A stretch of 64,000 bases of DNA from Glycomyces luteolus (GCF_027622875.1 NZ_JAPZVP010000004.1:78207-142206), one strand, 5' to 3'; counted from the stretch's first letter, positions 35,134 through 45,897 are shown. Translations and numbers: made by a program. Notes: generated from the sequence alone by a model not told the origin.

Positions 35134-35781
35134 ATGGACAGGCAGATCAAGGGAATCCTGGGCACCAAGCTCGGCATGACCCAGGTTTGGGACGAGAACG
35201 GCCGCGCCGTTCCGGTCACTGTGGTGCAGGCCGGCCCGAACGTGGTCACCCAGGTTCGCAAGCCCGATGTCGACGGCTACGCAGCCGTCCAGCTGGGCTT
35301 CGGCGACATCAAACTCAAGAACGTGACCAAGCCGCTCCAGGGCCACTTCGAGAAGGCCGGTGTCGCTCCGCGACGCCACCTCGTCGAACTGCGCACCTCG
35401 GACGCCGCCGACTACGACCTCGGCCAGACCGTCGAAGCCACCATCTTCGAATCCGGTCAGCTCGTGGACGTCACCGGCACGACCAAGGGCAAGGGCTTCG
35501 CCGGCGTCATGAAGCGCCACGGCTTCGGCGGTCTCCCCGCCAGCCACGGTGCGCACAAGGTCCACCGCGCCCCCGGTTCGATCGGTGGCTGCGCCACCCC
35601 GGGCCGCGTCTTCAAGGGCATGCGCATGGCCGGCCGGATGGGTCACTCCCGACACACGACGCAGAACCTGCGCATCCAGGCGGTCGACGCCGAGCGCGGT
35701 CTGCTGCTCATCGTGGGCGCCATCCCCGGGCCGAAGAACGGCCTGGTGCTCGTCCGCACGGCAGTCAAGCAGGTGGCATAA
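35134..35781 (+). CDS. rplC: 50S ribosomal protein L3
   Basis: This 215-residue L3 reaches the peptidyl-transferase centre with its long loop ([19 protein letters not shown]). ATG 35134 lies seven bases after rpsJ, preceded by GGGGA; conserved text begins [17 protein letters not shown]. Confidence 0.98.
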   Translation: MDRQIKGILGTKLGMTQVWDENGRAVPVTVVQAGPNVVTQVRKPDVDGYAAVQLGFGDIKLKNVTKPLQGHFEKAGVAPRRHLVELRTSDAADYDLGQTVEATIFESGQLVDVTGTTKGKGFAGVMKRHGFGGLPASHGAHKVHRAPGSIGGCATPGRVFKGMRMAGRMGHSRHTTQNLRIQAVDAERGLLLIVGAIPGPKNGLVLVRTAVKQVA

Positions 35782-35783
35782 CC

Positions 35784-36434
35784 ATGAGCCTCGAAATCAA
35801 CGTCAAGAACGCCTCTGGCGCTGAGACCGGGAAGACCATCGAGCTCCCGGCGTCGATCTTCGACGTCGAGCCGAACATCCCGCTCATGCACCAGGTCGTC
35901 ACGGCGCAGCTGGCCGCCGCCCGCACGGGCTCGGCCAAGACCAAGACCCGTGGCGAGGTCCGCGGCGGCGGCAAGAAGCCGTACCGCCAGAAGGGCACCG
36001 GCCGCGCCCGTCAGGGCTCGATCCGCGCGCCGCAGTTCAACGGCGGCGGCGTCGTCCACGGCCCGCAGCCGCGGTCGTACGCCGAGCGGACCCCCAAGAA
36101 GATGAAGGCCGCCGCTCTCGCGGGTGCCCTCACCGACCGGGTGCGCGGCGAGAACGTGCACGTCATCGACGCCTTCGTCGAGGGCGAGTCGCCCAAGACG
36201 AAGTCCGCGCAGGCCGCTCTGGCCGCGATCACCGAGTCCTCCAAGGTCCTGGTGGTCCTCACGCGCGACGAGCAGACCGCGGCCCTGAGCCTGCGGAACC
36301 TGCCCGAGGTGCACCTGCTCGACTGGGGCCAGGTCAACACCTACGACGTGCTCAACAACGAGGACATCGTGTTCAGCGAGGCCGCCATCGAGGCGTTCAT
36401 CGCTGACCGGACTGAGCAGGAGGTCGCGGCGTGA
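35784..36434 (+). CDS. rplD: 50S ribosomal protein L4
   Basis: This 216-residue L4 lines the exit tunnel. The loop [15 protein letters not shown], site of macrolide-resistance mutations, is unchanged. In E. coli L4 autoregulates the S10 operon. It starts two bases after rplC and overlaps rplW by GTGA. Confidence 0.98.
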   Translation: MSLEINVKNASGAETGKTIELPASIFDVEPNIPLMHQVVTAQLAAARTGSAKTKTRGEVRGGGKKPYRQKGTGRARQGSIRAPQFNGGGVVHGPQPRSYAERTPKKMKAAALAGALTDRVRGENVHVIDAFVEGESPKTKSAQAALAAITESSKVLVVLTRDEQTAALSLRNLPEVHLLDWGQVNTYDVLNNEDIVFSEAAIEAFIADRTEQEVAA

Positions 36435-36745
36435 GCGAAGTGACCGTCGCCGACCCGCGCGACATCATCATCAAGCCGGTCATCTCGGAGAAGACCTACA
36501 CCCTCCTCGGCGAGGGCAAGTACACCTTCGAGGTCGACCCGCGCGCCAACAAGAGCCACATCAAGATCGCCATCAAGCAGATCTTCGACGTGGACGTCAA
36601 GAGCGTCAACACCCTGAACCGGTCGGGCAAGCGCAAGCGCACCCGTACCGGCTGGGGACAGCGCAAGAGTGTCAAGCACGCGATCGTCACCGTGGAAGGC
36701 GACCCCGGTCGCCTGGGTGAGATCTTCGGCGGACAGATCTCGTAG
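36431..36745 (+). CDS. rplW: 50S ribosomal protein L23
   Basis: This 104-residue L23 sits at the tunnel exit and docks trigger factor and SRP. GTG start overlaps the rplD stop by four bases. Typical segments are [11 protein letters not shown] and [12 protein letters not shown]. Confidence 0.98.
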   Translation: MSEVTVADPRDIIIKPVISEKTYTLLGEGKYTFEVDPRANKSHIKIAIKQIFDVDVKSVNTLNRSGKRKRTRTGWGQRKSVKHAIVTVEGDPGRLGEIFGGQIS

Positions 36746-36757
36746 GAGCTAGAAGAG

Positions 36758-37600
36758 ATGGCTATTCGCAAGTACAAGCCGACGACCCCGGGTCGTCGCG
36801 GTTCGAGCGTCTCCGACTTCGCCGAGATCACCCGCTCGACCCCCGAGAAGTCGCTGCTCCGTCCGATCACCAAGACCGGCGGGCGCAACAACTCGGGCAA
36901 GATCTCGACCCGTCACCGCGGCGGCGGCCACAAGCGCCGTTACCGCGTGATCGACTTCCGTCGCCACGACAAGGACGGCGTGCCGGCGAAGGTCGCGCAC
37001 ATCGAGTACGACCCCAACCGCACGGCGAACATCGCCCTCCTGCACTACGCGGACGGCGAGAAGCGCTACATCCTGGCCCCCAAGGGCATCAAGCAGGGTG
37101 ACGTGATCGAGAACGGCCCGGAGGCCGACATCAAGCCCGGCAACTCGCTGGAGCTGCGTCACATTCCGGTCGGTACCACGATCCACGCGGTGGAGCTCAA
37201 GCCCGGCGGCGGCGCCGCTCTGGGCCGCTCCGCGGGCGCCTCGATCCAGCTGCTCGCCCGTGAAGGCAAGTACGCGCACCTGCGCATGCCCTCCGGTGAG
37301 ATCCGCCTGGTCCAGGTCACCTGCCGCGGCACCGTCGGTGAAGTCGGCAACGCCGAGCAGGGCAACATCAACTGGGGCAAGGCCGGCCGTATGCGCTGGA
37401 AGGGCTGGCGCCCGACCGTCCGCGGTGTCGTCATGAACCCGGTCGACCACCCGCACGGTGGTGGCGAGGGCCGTACGTCCGGTGGTCGCCACCCGGTGAA
37501 CCCGCAGGGCAAGCCCGAGGGCCGCACCCGCAAGCGCAACCACCCGAACGACCGGCTCATCGTCCGTCGTCGCAACGTCAACCGGAAGCGGGGGAAGTAG
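36758..37600 (+). CDS. rplB: 50S ribosomal protein L2
   Basis: This 280-residue L2 binds near the peptidyl-transferase centre and is needed for subunit joining. The conserved [11 protein letters not shown] loop with its essential His is present. ATG follows GGAGCTAGAAG. Confidence 0.99.
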   Translation: MAIRKYKPTTPGRRGSSVSDFAEITRSTPEKSLLRPITKTGGRNNSGKISTRHRGGGHKRRYRVIDFRRHDKDGVPAKVAHIEYDPNRTANIALLHYADGEKRYILAPKGIKQGDVIENGPEADIKPGNSLELRHIPVGTTIHAVELKPGGGAALGRSAGASIQLLAREGKYAHLRMPSGEIRLVQVTCRGTVGEVGNAEQGNINWGKAGRMRWKGWRPTVRGVVMNPVDHPHGGGEGRTSGGRHPVNPQGKPEGRTRKRNHPNDRLIVRRRNVNRKRGK

Positions 37601-37603
37601 TCC

Positions 37604-37885
37604 ATGGCTCGCAGCCTCAAGAAAGGGCCGTTCGTCGACGACCACCTGCAGAAGAAGGTGGACGCTGCGATCGAGACCAAGAGCAAGAACGTCATCAAGA
37701 CCTGGTCGCGCCGCTCGACGATCACTCCCGACTTCATCGGGTTGACCTTCGGCGTCCACGACGGCCGCAAGCACGTTCCGGTCTACGTCACGGAGAACAT
37801 GGTCGGGCACAAGCTCGGCGAGTTCGCTCCCACCCGCACGTTCCGCGGGCACGAGAAGGACGACCGGAAGAGCCGTCGCCGCTAG
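37604..37885 (+). CDS. rpsS: 30S ribosomal protein S19
   Basis: This 93-residue 30S head protein contacts the A-site finger and S13. Typical start [15 protein letters not shown] and HNGRKHVPV-like segment ([10 protein letters not shown]). It begins three bases after rplB. Confidence 0.98.
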   Translation: MARSLKKGPFVDDHLQKKVDAAIETKSKNVIKTWSRRSTITPDFIGLTFGVHDGRKHVPVYVTENMVGHKLGEFAPTRTFRGHEKDDRKSRRR

Positions 37886-37923
37886 GCCACGGGCTATGAG
37901 AAACGAACGAAGGATTTAAAACG

Positions 37924-38388
37924 ATGGCAACAGTGGAGCAGGAGGCTCCGAAGGCGCGCGCGGTGGCGCGGTACGTCCGCGTAGCACCTCGCAAGGCGCG
38001 CCGCGTCGTCGACCTCGTGCGTGGTCTGCCCGTGGACGAGGCCTTGACGACTCTCGAGTTCGCGCCTTTCAGCGCGGCCGAGATCGTGTACAAGGTCATC
38101 GCGTCGGCTCAGGCGAACGCCGAGAACAACCTCGGTCTCGACCCGGAATCGCTTCTGGTGTCCGAGATCAAGGTCGACGAGGGCCCGACCATGCGCCGGT
38201 ACCGTCCGCGCGCCCACGGCCGTGCCTACCGGATCAACAAGCGCACCAGCCACATCACCGTGGTGGTCGAGTCGGTCCAGGCCAAGCAGTCCGCCGCTCC
38301 CTCGGTTCGCCGGCCCAAGGCCGCCGCACCGAAGCCGGTCGAGACTGACGTGAAGTCCGAGAACGCTGAGAAGGAGGAGACCGCCTAA
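37924..38388 (+). CDS. rplV: 50S ribosomal protein L22
   Basis: This 154-residue L22 lines the exit tunnel. The beta-hairpin tip region ([21 protein letters not shown]) is wild type. A ~40-residue Ala/Pro/Lys-rich tail is longer than in E. coli, as in other actinobacteria. Its stop overlaps the rpsC start by one base. Confidence 0.98.
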   Translation: MATVEQEAPKARAVARYVRVAPRKARRVVDLVRGLPVDEALTTLEFAPFSAAEIVYKVIASAQANAENNLGLDPESLLVSEIKVDEGPTMRRYRPRAHGRAYRINKRTSHITVVVESVQAKQSAAPSVRRPKAAAPKPVETDVKSENAEKEETA

Positions 38389-39194
38389 TGGGTCAGAAAA
38401 TCCACCCGCACGGGTACCGCCTCGGCATCAGCGCCGACTGGACCTCGCGTTGGTACGCCGACAAGGAGTACGCCGACTACGTCGGGGAAGACGTCAAGAT
38501 CCGCCAGCTCATGACCAAGGGTCTCGAGCGCGCCGGCATCAGCAAGGTCGACATCGAGCGCACCCGCGAGCGGGTCCGCGTCGACATCCACACCGCCCGC
38601 CCGGGCATCGTCATCGGCCGCAAGGGCGCCGAGGCCGATCGTCTGCGCGGCAACCTGGAGAAGCTGACCGGCAAGCAGGTCCAGCTGAACATCATCGAGG
38701 TCAAGAACCCCGACATCGATGCTCAGCTCGTCGCCCAGGGCGTCGCGGAGCAGCTGTCCAGCCGTGTCAACTTCCGTCGCGCGATGCGCAAGGCCATTCA
38801 GTCGGCCATGCGCAACCCGACCGTGAAGGGCATCAAGGTGCAGTGCTCGGGCCGCCTCGGCGGCGCCGAGATGAGCCGTTCCGAGCAGTACCGCGAGGGC
38901 CAGGTCCCGCTGCACACGCTGCGCGCGAACATCGATTACGGCCTGTTCGAGGCCGCCACGACCTTCGGCCGCATCGGCGTGAAGGTCTGGATCTACAAGG
39001 GTGAGGCCACGCTCAAGGAGCAGGCCGAGCAGGTGCAGCGTCGTCGTGACTCCGGTCCCGACCGCGGCGGCCGCGGTGGTCGCGGCGGAGCCGGCGCAGC
39101 CCGTGGCGGACGCGGCCGTGGTGGCCGTGGCGCCGCTCAGCCTGCGGAGGCCGCTGCCGCCGCGCCCGCCGAGTCTGAGAAGCAGGAGGGCTAA
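38388..39194 (+). CDS. rpsC: 30S ribosomal protein S3 with Gly/Arg-rich tail
   Basis: This 268-residue S3 has a KH domain with the GRKGAE loop and helps form the mRNA entry channel. After residue ~215 comes a low-complexity tail of RGG-like repeats ([17 protein letters not shown]) and an Ala/Pro/Glu end. Such tails occur in actinobacterial S3 and may bind RNA nonspecifically. Confidence 0.98.
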   Translation: MGQKIHPHGYRLGISADWTSRWYADKEYADYVGEDVKIRQLMTKGLERAGISKVDIERTRERVRVDIHTARPGIVIGRKGAEADRLRGNLEKLTGKQVQLNIIEVKNPDIDAQLVAQGVAEQLSSRVNFRRAMRKAIQSAMRNPTVKGIKVQCSGRLGGAEMSRSEQYREGQVPLHTLRANIDYGLFEAATTFGRIGVKVWIYKGEATLKEQAEQVQRRRDSGPDRGGRGGRGGAGAARGGRGRGGRGAAQPAEAAAAAPAESEKQEG

Positions 39195-39199
39195 GCGAC

Positions 39200-39625
39200 A
39201 TGCTCATGCCACGGAAACCGCCGCGCGGTTACCGGAAGCCTCACGCTCCGAAGCGCAAGGGCAAGGCCACTCGCGGCACGAAGGTCTCCTTCGGCGAGTA
39301 CGGCATCCAGGCGCTGGAGCACAGCTATGTGACCAACCGCCAGATCGAGTCCGCTCGTATCGCCATGACCCGCCACATCAAGCGTGGCGGCAAGGTCTGG
39401 ATCACGATCTTCCCGGACCGTGCGATCACGAAGAAGCCCGCCGAGACCCGTCAGGGTTCCGGTAAGGGCTCGCCCGAATTCTGGGTGGCCAACGTCAAGC
39501 CCGGCCGCGTCATGTTCGAGCTTTCGTACCCGACCGAGGAGATCGCCCACGAGGCGCTCCAGCGGGCGATCCACAAGCTCCCGATGAAGTGCCGCATCGT
39601 CTCTCGTGAAGGGGCAGGTGAGTAG
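39200..39625 (+). CDS. rplP: 50S ribosomal protein L16
   Basis: This 141-residue L16 organises the A-site region of the 50S. Conserved segments are [10 protein letters not shown] and [19 protein letters not shown] 39200 is preceded by GGAGGG at the end of rpsC. Confidence 0.98.
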   Translation: MLMPRKPPRGYRKPHAPKRKGKATRGTKVSFGEYGIQALEHSYVTNRQIESARIAMTRHIKRGGKVWITIFPDRAITKKPAETRQGSGKGSPEFWVANVKPGRVMFELSYPTEEIAHEALQRAIHKLPMKCRIVSREGAGE

Positions 39626-39627
39626 CA

Positions 39628-39861
39628 ATGGCTACTGGTATCGACACCGGTGAGCTGCGCGAGCTCAACGACAAGGAACTCCAGGCGAAGCTCGTGGAGA
39701 AGAAGGAAGAGCTGTTCAACCTGCGGGTCCGTAACGCTACGGGCCAGCTGGAGAACAACCACGAGCTCGGTCTGGTCCGCAAGGAGATCGCGCGGATCTA
39801 CACCGTGATGAACGAGCGCCGGCTGGGCCTCAGCGCCGCGCCGGAGGAGGTTGAGAAGTGA
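39628..39861 (+). CDS. rpmC: 50S ribosomal protein L29
   Basis: This 77-residue helical protein lies at the tunnel exit. LREL and KEELFNLR motifs are present. It starts two bases after rplP and overlaps rpsQ by four (GTGA). Confidence 0.97.
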   Translation: MATGIDTGELRELNDKELQAKLVEKKEELFNLRVRNATGQLENNHELGLVRKEIARIYTVMNERRLGLSAAPEEVEK

Positions 39862-40127
39862 GCGAGGAAACTCAGACTCGCGGTCGGCGCAAGGTCCTTG
39901 AGGGCTTCGTGGTCGGCGACAAGATGGACAAGACCGCTGTCGTCGAGGTCGAAGACCGCAAGAAGCACCCGCTGTACGGCAAGGTCATTCGGTCCAACAA
40001 GAAGTACAAGGCTCACGACGAGAACAACGAGGCCGGCATCGGCGACCGCGTTTCCATCATGGAGACCCGTCCGCTGTCGAAGACCAAGCGTTGGCGCATC
40101 GTCGAGATCCTCGAGAAGGCGAAGTAG
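39858..40127 (+). CDS. rpsQ: 30S ribosomal protein S17
   Basis: This 89-residue OB-fold primary 16S-binding protein has conserved text [27 protein letters not shown] and [10 protein letters not shown] in family order. GTG start overlaps rpmC, so translation is coupled. Confidence 0.97.
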   Translation: MSEETQTRGRRKVLEGFVVGDKMDKTAVVEVEDRKKHPLYGKVIRSNKKYKAHDENNEAGIGDRVSIMETRPLSKTKRWRIVEILEKAK

Positions 40128-40139
40128 GGGGATCGGGAC

Positions 40140-40505
40140 GTGATTCAGCAAGAGTCGCGGCTCAAGGTCGCCGACAACACCGGTGCGCGGGAGATCCTGT
40201 GCATCCGTGTCCTCGGCGGCTCCGGCCGACGCTACGCCGGTATCGGCGACACGATCGTTGCTTCCGTCAAGGACGCCACCCCGGGTGCCGGGGTGAAGAA
40301 GGGTGACGTCGTCAAGGCCGTCATCGTTCGCACGGTCAAGGAGACGCGCCGTCCCGACGGCACGTACATCAAGTTCGACGAGAACGCCGCCGTCCTCGTC
40401 AAGGACGGCGAACCGCGAGGGACCCGTATCTTCGGGCCGGTCGCCCGCGAACTGCGCGACAAGCAGTTCATGAAGATCATCTCCCTCGCACCGGAGGTGC
40501 TGTAA
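40140..40505 (+). CDS. rplN: 50S ribosomal protein L14
   Basis: This 121-residue interface protein starts [16 protein letters not shown], the family signature. GTG start follows GGGGGATCGGG. Role: intersubunit bridge and target of the silencing factor RsfS. Confidence 0.98.
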   Translation: MIQQESRLKVADNTGAREILCIRVLGGSGRRYAGIGDTIVASVKDATPGAGVKKGDVVKAVIVRTVKETRRPDGTYIKFDENAAVLVKDGEPRGTRIFGPVARELRDKQFMKIISLAPEVL

Positions 40506-40508
40506 GAG

Positions 40509-40823
40509 ATGAAGATCAAGAAGGGCGACCGAGTCCGCGTCATCGCAGGCAAGGACAAGGGTGCCGAGGGACTGGTGCTGGAGGCGTACCCCGACCGCGA
40601 GCGCGTGCTCGTCGAGGGCGTCAACCGCATCACCAAGCACACCAAGGCCGGGCAGACCTCGCGCGGTTCGAAGACCGGTGGCATCGTGGTGCAAGAGGCC
40701 GCGATCCACGTTTCGAACGTGCAGGTCCTTGACGCCGACAACCAGCCCACCCGCGTGGGCTACCGGTTCGGCGACGACGGCCGCAAGGTCCGTGTTTCGA
40801 AGCGGACGGGTAAGGACCTGTAA
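40509..40823 (+). CDS. rplX: 50S ribosomal protein L24
   Basis: This 104-residue assembly initiator of the 50S has the KOW motif [15 protein letters not shown] at the N-terminus. The stop overlaps the rplE start by one base (TAATG). Confidence 0.98.
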   Translation: MKIKKGDRVRVIAGKDKGAEGLVLEAYPDRERVLVEGVNRITKHTKAGQTSRGSKTGGIVVQEAAIHVSNVQVLDADNQPTRVGYRFGDDGRKVRVSKRTGKDL

Positions 40824-41398
40824 TGACTGACGTTGCAGAGAAGATCCAGCCGCGCCTGAAGGAGACCTACCGCTCCGACATCAGGCCCGCGCTGCAGGAG
40901 CAGTTCAAGTACGTCAACATCCACCAGATCCCCGGTCTGACGAAGATCGTGGTCAACATGGGTGTCGGCGAGGCCGCTCGCGACTCGAAGCTCATCAACG
41001 GGGCGCTCGAGGACCTGACCACCATCACCGGTCAGAAGCCTCTCGTCCGTCGGGCCAAGAAGTCGATCGCGCAGTTCAAGCTGCGTGAGGGCCAGGCGAT
41101 CGGCGCGAAGGTGACCCTTCGCGGCGACCGCATGTGGGAGTTCCTCGACCGCCTCCTGGCGATCGCGCTGCCGCGCATCCGCGACTTCCGCGGGCTCTCG
41201 GACCAGCAGTTCGACGGCAACGGGAACTACACCTTCGGTCTCACCGAGCAGAGCGTGTTCCCCGAGATCGACCAGGACAAGATCGACCGGGTTCGCGGTA
41301 TGGACATCACGCTGGTGACCACCGCGAAGACCGACGACGAAGGCCGGGCGTTCCTGAAGCTGCTCGGCTTCCCGTTCAAGGAGAACGACAATGGCTAA
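40823..41398 (+). CDS. rplE: 50S ribosomal protein L5
   Basis: This 191-residue 5S rRNA-binding protein has conserved [16 protein letters not shown] and RDFRGL segments. It overlaps the downstream rpsN by eight bases. Confidence 0.98.
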   Translation: MTDVAEKIQPRLKETYRSDIRPALQEQFKYVNIHQIPGLTKIVVNMGVGEAARDSKLINGALEDLTTITGQKPLVRRAKKSIAQFKLREGQAIGAKVTLRGDRMWEFLDRLLAIALPRIRDFRGLSDQQFDGNGNYTFGLTEQSVFPEIDQDKIDRVRGMDITLVTTAKTDDEGRAFLKLLGFPFKENDNG

Positions 41399-41576
41399 GA
41401 AAGCCCTCATCGCGAAGGCCAAGCGGAAGCCGAAGTTCGCCGTGCGCGCCTACACCCGCTGCCAGAAGTGCGGCCGGCCGAAGGCCGTCTACCGCAAGTT
41501 CGGCCTGTGCCGCGTCTGCGTGCGCGACATGGCCCACGCGGGTGAACTCCCGGGCGTCCACAAGGCTTCCTGGTAA
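41391..41576 (+). CDS. rpsN: 30S ribosomal protein S14, zinc-binding type
   Basis: This 61-residue S14 of the C+ (type Z) form has two CxxC pairs (CQKC and CRVC) that bind zinc. A longer zinc-free paralogue often exists elsewhere in actinobacteria for zinc starvation, under Zur control. The start overlaps rplE by eight bases. Confidence 0.97.
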   Translation: MAKKALIAKAKRKPKFAVRAYTRCQKCGRPKAVYRKFGLCRVCVRDMAHAGELPGVHKASW

Positions 41577-41607
41577 CTCCAGGGCCCATAGCTCCGATCG
41601 CCACAGG

Positions 41608-41632
41608 CCCCGCCGGTCTTCATAAGGCGGGG
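41608..41632 (+). other. Hairpin in the rpsN-rpsH spacer
   Basis: CCCCGCC and GGCGGGG form a 7-bp stem around an 11-base loop, 30 bases before rpsH. S8 represses the spc operon by binding mRNA in E. coli; whether this hairpin has that role is untested. Confidence 0.35.
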
Positions 41633-41661
41633 AACCGGGGTGAGAAAGGTAAACAACGCTA

Positions 41662-42069
41662 ATGACAATGACCGACCCGATCGCAGACATGCTGACCCGT
41701 CTGCGGAACGCCAACCAGGCGTACCACGACCAGCTCACGATGCCGCACTCCAAGATGAAGGCCTCCATCGCGGAGGTCCTCAAGCAGGAGGGCTACATCG
41801 CCGAGTGGCGCGTCGTGGACCCTGAAGAGGGCAAAGTCGGCAAGAACCTGGTCATCGACCTCAAGTTCGGCGAGCGCCGCGAACGGTCCCTTGCGGGCCT
41901 GCGCCGCGTCTCCAAGCCGGGCCTGCGGGTCTACGCCAAGTCCACTGAGCTGCCGCGCGTTCTCGGCGGCCTGGGTGTGGCCATCGTGTCCACGTCCCAG
42001 GGCCTGCTGACGGACCGTCAGGCTCGCAAGCGCGGCGTTGGCGGCGAAGTCATCGCCTACGTCTGGTAG
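41662..42069 (+). CDS. rpsH: 30S ribosomal protein S8
   Basis: This 135-residue primary 16S-binding protein starts [17 protein letters not shown] as in other actinobacteria. The C-terminal GGEVIAYVW is the family signature. Known as the spc-operon autoregulator in E. coli. Confidence 0.98.
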   Translation: MTMTDPIADMLTRLRNANQAYHDQLTMPHSKMKASIAEVLKQEGYIAEWRVVDPEEGKVGKNLVIDLKFGERRERSLAGLRRVSKPGLRVYAKSTELPRVLGGLGVAIVSTSQGLLTDRQARKRGVGGEVIAYVW

Positions 42070-42084
42070 CAGGAGGGTATAAGC

Positions 42085-42624
42085 ATGTCCCGCATTGGGA
42101 AGCAGCCGATTCTGGTGCCCTCCGGCGTCGAGCTCAAGATCGACGGTGCGACGGTGACCGTGAAGGGCCCCAAGGGCCAGCTCAGCACTGAGCTGCCCGA
42201 GCCGATCGGCATCGAGAAGAACGAGGACGGGACCTTCGCGGTCACCCGCCCCAACGACGAGCGCAAGTCCCGTGCCCTGCACGGCCTGGCTCGCAGCCTC
42301 GTCAACAACATGGTCGTCGGCGTCTCGGAGGGCTACAAGAAGTCCCTCGAGATCAACGGCACCGGTTACCGGGCCGTGGCCAAGGGCAAGGGCGTGGAGA
42401 TGAGCCTCGGCTTCTCCCACACCATCCAGGTCGACGCTCCGGAAGGCATCTCGTTCAAGGTCGAGAAGCCGACCCTGCTGCACGTCGAGGGCATCGACAA
42501 GCAGCTCGTCGGTCAGGTCGCGTCGAACATCCGCCGACTGCGTCCGCCGGAGCCCTACAAGGGCAAGGGCGTCAAGTACGTCGACGAGCGCATCCGCCGC
42601 AAGGCCGGGAAGGCAGGCAAGTAA
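42085..42624 (+). CDS. rplF: 50S ribosomal protein L6
   Basis: This 179-residue L6 near the factor-binding site has conserved SRIGKQPI start and [11 protein letters not shown] end. The stop overlaps the rplR start by one base. Confidence 0.98.
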   Translation: MSRIGKQPILVPSGVELKIDGATVTVKGPKGQLSTELPEPIGIEKNEDGTFAVTRPNDERKSRALHGLARSLVNNMVVGVSEGYKKSLEINGTGYRAVAKGKGVEMSLGFSHTIQVDAPEGISFKVEKPTLLHVEGIDKQLVGQVASNIRRLRPPEPYKGKGVKYVDERIRRKAGKAGK

Positions 42625-43019
42625 TGGCGAGCAAACTCGAGAACCGCCGCCCGTCCGGCTCGGTCTCCGAACGTCGCCGGATCGGCAAGAACCGGCGCCA
42701 CTTCCGTGGCCGCAAGAAGATCACCGGTACGGCCTCGCAGCCGCGCCTCGCGGTCTTCCGGTCCTCGAAGCACATCGTGGCCCAGGTCATCGACGACGTC
42801 ACCGGCCACACGCTGGCCGCCGCGTCGACGGTGGAGCCCGGCCTCCGTGCGTTCGAGGGCGACAAGACCGCCAAGGCCAAGGAAGTCGGCAAGCTGGTCG
42901 CCGAGCGCGCCAAGGAAGCCGGCGTCGAAGCGGTCGTGTTCGACCGCGGTGGCGTCAAGTACCACGGCCGCGTTGCGGCCCTGGCCGACGCCGCCCGTGA
43001 CAACGGCCTGAAGTTCTAG
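42624..43019 (+). CDS. rplR: 50S ribosomal protein L18
   Basis: This 131-residue 5S rRNA-binding protein ends [17 protein letters not shown]. Normally rpsE follows within tens of bases; here a perfect terminator follows and rpsE lies 12.7 kb away, so the spc operon is cut at this point. Confidence 0.98.
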   Translation: MASKLENRRPSGSVSERRRIGKNRRHFRGRKKITGTASQPRLAVFRSSKHIVAQVIDDVTGHTLAAASTVEPGLRAFEGDKTAKAKEVGKLVAERAKEAGVEAVVFDRGGVKYHGRVAALADAARDNGLKF

Positions 43020-43037
43020 GACTTCAGAACGGTTTCG

Positions 43038-43075
43038 AAGCCGGGGCGGAGAGCAGCTGCTCTCCGCCCCGGCTT
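43038..43075 (+). terminator. Terminator after rplR
   Basis: An 18-bp perfect stem (AAGCCGGGGCGGAGAGCA with its complement, two-base GC loop), followed by TCGTCG, lies 18 bases after the rplR stop. It closes the S10/spc transcription unit upstream of the inserted wall-sugar genes. Confidence 0.85.
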
Positions 43076-43160
43076 TCGTCGTACCCCGCCCCTGGCTGTT
43101 TTGGTGTGATTTGCGTCGGCCCTGCCGAGGGGCGGGTTTGCGGGATCCGCCGCGCTGGGT

Positions 43161-43175
43161 CAGGATGGGCGGGTG
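43161..43175 (+). promoter_or_regulatory. Leaderless start of the GH3 gene
   Basis: CAGGAT sits six bases before the GTG start codon and there is no ribosome binding site. The 14-base string AGGATGGGCGGGTG is identical to that at the start of the 29045 membrane protein gene. Confidence 0.45.
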
Positions 43176-44969
43176 CGTTCGCCGAAGCTCTCCCGCAAGA
43201 CCGTGCTCGTCTCGAGTGTCGCCGGGGCCTTCGCGGTCGTCGGCGGGGGCGCCGTGATCGCCGAGGCCGCGGCGCGGCGCGACGACGAGGAACCGCAGGC
43301 CGCCGAGCCTTCGGAGACGACGCCTGACTGGGTCGAGGCGCGGCTGGCGTCGATGTCGCTGCAGGACAAGGTCGGCCAGCTGTTCATGGTGTACGTGCAC
43401 GGGGAGACGGCCGATACCGACCAGGCCGACGCGGTCGACTCCAACCGTGAGCACCTCGGATCGGACAACGGCGCAGCGTTCGTGGCGGATTTCAAGCCCG
43501 GCGGGATCATCTACTTCGACTGGGCCAACGGCCTGTCCGATCCTGACCAGGTCGCGGCGCTCTCGAGCGGCCTCCAGGAGGCCTCCGAGATCCCGCTGCT
43601 CATCGCCACCGACCAGGAGTACGGCACGGTCGTGCGGATCGGCGAGCCCGCCACGCAATTCCCCGGGGCGATGCCGCTGGGCGCGACCCGCGACGTCGAG
43701 GCCGCGAGGCGCGCGGCCGAGGCGGCGGCCGTCGAGCTGCGGGCGATGGGCCTCAACCAGAACTTCGCGCCGGACGCCGACGTGAACGTCGACCCGGCGA
43801 ACCCGGTGATCGGAGTGCGGTCCTTCAGTTCGGACCCCGAGCTCGTCGGCCGGTTCACGGCCGCGCAGGTGGGCGGCTACCAGTCCGGGGGAGTGGCGGT
43901 CTCCGCCAAGCACTTCCCGGGCCATGGCGACACGGGCACCGACAGCCACGTGGGCCTGCCGGTCATCACCCACACCGCCGAGGAGTGGGAGCGGATCGAC
44001 GCCCCGCCGTTCACCGCCGCGATCGCGGCCGGGACTGACATGGTCATGTCGGGCCACCTGCAGTTCCCGGCCCTCGACGACTCCCTGAAGCCCGCCACGC
44101 TCTCGGCGCCGATCCTCACCGGGCTGCTGCGCGAGCGGCTCGGATTCGACGGCGTGATCGTCACCGATTCCCTCGAGATGGAAGGCGTCCGCACCGAGTA
44201 CGGCGACGAGCGGGTGCCGGTGATGGCGCTCCAGGCCGGGGTCGACCTGCTGCTCATGCCGCCGAACTTCCAGCTCGCCTATGAAGCGGTGCTCCACGCG
44301 GTCGAGTTGGGGGAGCTCACCGAGGAGCGGATCGACGCCTCGGTGCGGCGGCTGCTGGCGCTCAAGGCCGCCCGCGGCATCGTCGAGGCACCCCCGACCG
44401 ATCCGGCCGGGACCGGCATCGTCGGTTCCGACGAGCACCGCGGCGTCGCCGCCGACATCGCCGACCGCTCGATCACCCTGCTCGCGAACGACGGCACGCT
44501 GCCGCTCGCCGCCGGGTCGGTCCTGGTGGCCGGCTGGGGCGAGAACACCACCGCCCGCTTGGCCGATGCGCTGAACACCCAAGGGCTGCAGGCGGAAGCG
44601 CTCGTCACCGGCGACGCGCCGGACGCCGACCGGATCAAGGCCGCCGTGGCCGCGGCCGCGGGCCGCGACCTCGTCGTCGTCGCCACGTACAACGTCGGCG
44701 CGGGCGGTGCGCAGGCGAACCTGATCGCCGAGCTGCTGAAGTCCGGCGCGCGCGTCGTGACCGCCGCGGTCGGCACGCCCTACGACGTCGCACGCCACGG
44801 CGCGGCCAACGCGAGCCTGGCGTCGTATTCGTACACGACCGCTTCCCTTGCCTCCCTGGCGAAGGTCATCACCGGCGCGATCGACCCGAGCGGCGCGCTG
44901 CCCGTGGACGTGCCGAACGCGGACGGCGAGATCGCCTTCGCCTTCGGCCACGGCCTGCACTACGCGTAG
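43173..44969 (+). CDS. Secreted GH3 beta-N-acetylglucosaminidase, NagZ-like
   Basis: This 598-residue GH3 enzyme has a hydrophobic N-terminal export signal (residues ~10-33). The NagZ signature KHFPGHGDTGTDSH spans residues 246-259, with its Asp-His pair as acid/base, and the nucleophile is Asp332 (VTDSLEM). NagZ enzymes remove GlcNAc from the non-reducing end of GlcNAc-MurNAc (anhydro)muropeptides. A second ~200-residue GH3 C-domain follows, as in the Gram-positive two-domain form. The export signal implies action outside the membrane. It is the first gene of the inserted wall-sugar block. Confidence 0.88.
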   Translation: MRSPKLSRKTVLVSSVAGAFAVVGGGAVIAEAAARRDDEEPQAAEPSETTPDWVEARLASMSLQDKVGQLFMVYVHGETADTDQADAVDSNREHLGSDNGAAFVADFKPGGIIYFDWANGLSDPDQVAALSSGLQEASEIPLLIATDQEYGTVVRIGEPATQFPGAMPLGATRDVEAARRAAEAAAVELRAMGLNQNFAPDADVNVDPANPVIGVRSFSSDPELVGRFTAAQVGGYQSGGVAVSAKHFPGHGDTGTDSHVGLPVITHTAEEWERIDAPPFTAAIAAGTDMVMSGHLQFPALDDSLKPATLSAPILTGLLRERLGFDGVIVTDSLEMEGVRTEYGDERVPVMALQAGVDLLLMPPNFQLAYEAVLHAVELGELTEERIDASVRRLLALKAARGIVEAPPTDPAGTGIVGSDEHRGVAADIADRSITLLANDGTLPLAAGSVLVAGWGENTTARLADALNTQGLQAEALVTGDAPDADRIKAAVAAAAGRDLVVVATYNVGAGGAQANLIAELLKSGARVVTAAVGTPYDVARHGAANASLASYSYTTASLASLAKVITGAIDPSGALPVDVPNADGEIAFAFGHGLHYA

Positions 44970-44986
44970 CCGTTCACTCGCCCGTA

Positions 44987-45004
44987 GTGGAAAGTTATTT
45001 TCAC
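44987..45004. promoter_or_regulatory. Operator-like dyad upstream of the GH25 gene
   Basis: GTGGAAAGTTATTTTCAC is an imperfect palindrome ending four bases before the -35 of the GH25 promoter. Related sequences lie at 47056 (before murQ) and 49164 (before the second RpiR gene), suggesting a shared regulator. Confidence 0.4.
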
Positions 45005-45008
45005 AAGC

Positions 45009-45038
45009 TTGACTCGCAGTGGAGCTTATCTTCATACT
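45009..45038 (+). promoter_or_regulatory. GH25 gene promoter
   Basis: TTGACT at 45009-45014, 18 bases, CATACT at 45033-45038. Good match to a principal-sigma promoter, about 65 bases before the GTG start. Confidence 0.6.
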
Positions 45039-45104
45039 GGGTGCCGGGTGCAAAACCGTGCACTCCCCCCAATCCACTGATCTCCTCACAAGCAGGGAGT
45101 AATA

Positions 45105-45884
45105 GTGAAGCGCTTCCCAACCCTCAGCTTCCCCACCCTTTCCCGCCGCAGACTCCGAGCCGCCGCCGTCCTCATCGCGGCCACCGTCCTCACCGCCGCC
45201 GGACTCGCCGTCGCGAGCCCGGCCCAGGCGCAGACCCGCGTCGCCGGCATCGACGTCTCCAACTACCAGGGCACGATCAACTGGACCTCCGTCAGGAACT
45301 CCGGCGTCCAGTGGGCCTACATCAAGGCCACCGAGGGCACCACCTACAAGGACCCCCGGTTCAACACCAACTACGTCGCCGCCTACAACGCGGGCGTGAT
45401 CCGAGGGGCGTACCACTTCGCCCGGCCCGGCAGCTCCAGCGGCACCGCGCAGGCGGACTACTTCGCCAGCAACGGCGGCGCCTGGTCGGCCGACAACCTC
45501 ACCCTGCCCGGGGCGGTCGACCTCGAGGCCCCGCCCTCGGGTGCGGCCTGCTACGGCCTCACCACCACCCAGATGCGCACCTGGATCACCGACTTCTACA
45601 ACCGGTACAAGGCGCGCACCGGCCGCGACGTGGTCATCTACACGACCGCCTCCTGGTGGAACTCCTGCACCGGCTCGTGGACCGGCATGGCCTCGAAGAG
45701 CCCGCTCTGGGTCGCGCACTGGGGCGCCACGGCCCCGACGCTCCCGGCTGGCTGGAGCAGCACGACCTGGACGTTCTGGCAGTACACCGCCACCGGCTCG
45801 GTCTCCGGCATCGCCGGCAACGTCGACCGCGACCACTTCAACGGCGCTCGGGACCGACTCCTGGCCCTCGCCAACAACACGTAA
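45105..45884 (+). CDS. Secreted GH25 muramidase (lysozyme)
   Basis: This 259-residue enzyme has a long Sec signal peptide (to about residue 43, ASPAQAQ) and a GH25 domain. Catalytic-site residues fit Asp50 (GIDVSNYQ) and the DxE pair Asp139/Glu141 (AVDLEAP). GH25 enzymes cut the MurNAc-GlcNAc bond of peptidoglycan. No cell-wall binding domain is attached, so it should be released. GTG start follows GCAGGGAG. Within this cluster it could generate the disaccharides used by the GH3 enzyme. Confidence 0.93.
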   Translation: MKRFPTLSFPTLSRRRLRAAAVLIAATVLTAAGLAVASPAQAQTRVAGIDVSNYQGTINWTSVRNSGVQWAYIKATEGTTYKDPRFNTNYVAAYNAGVIRGAYHFARPGSSSGTAQADYFASNGGAWSADNLTLPGAVDLEAPPSGAACYGLTTTQMRTWITDFYNRYKARTGRDVVIYTTASWWNSCTGSWTGMASKSPLWVAHWGATAPTLPAGWSSTTWTFWQYTATGSVSGIAGNVDRDHFNGARDRLLALANNT

Positions 45885-45897
45885 CCCGCACCACTGA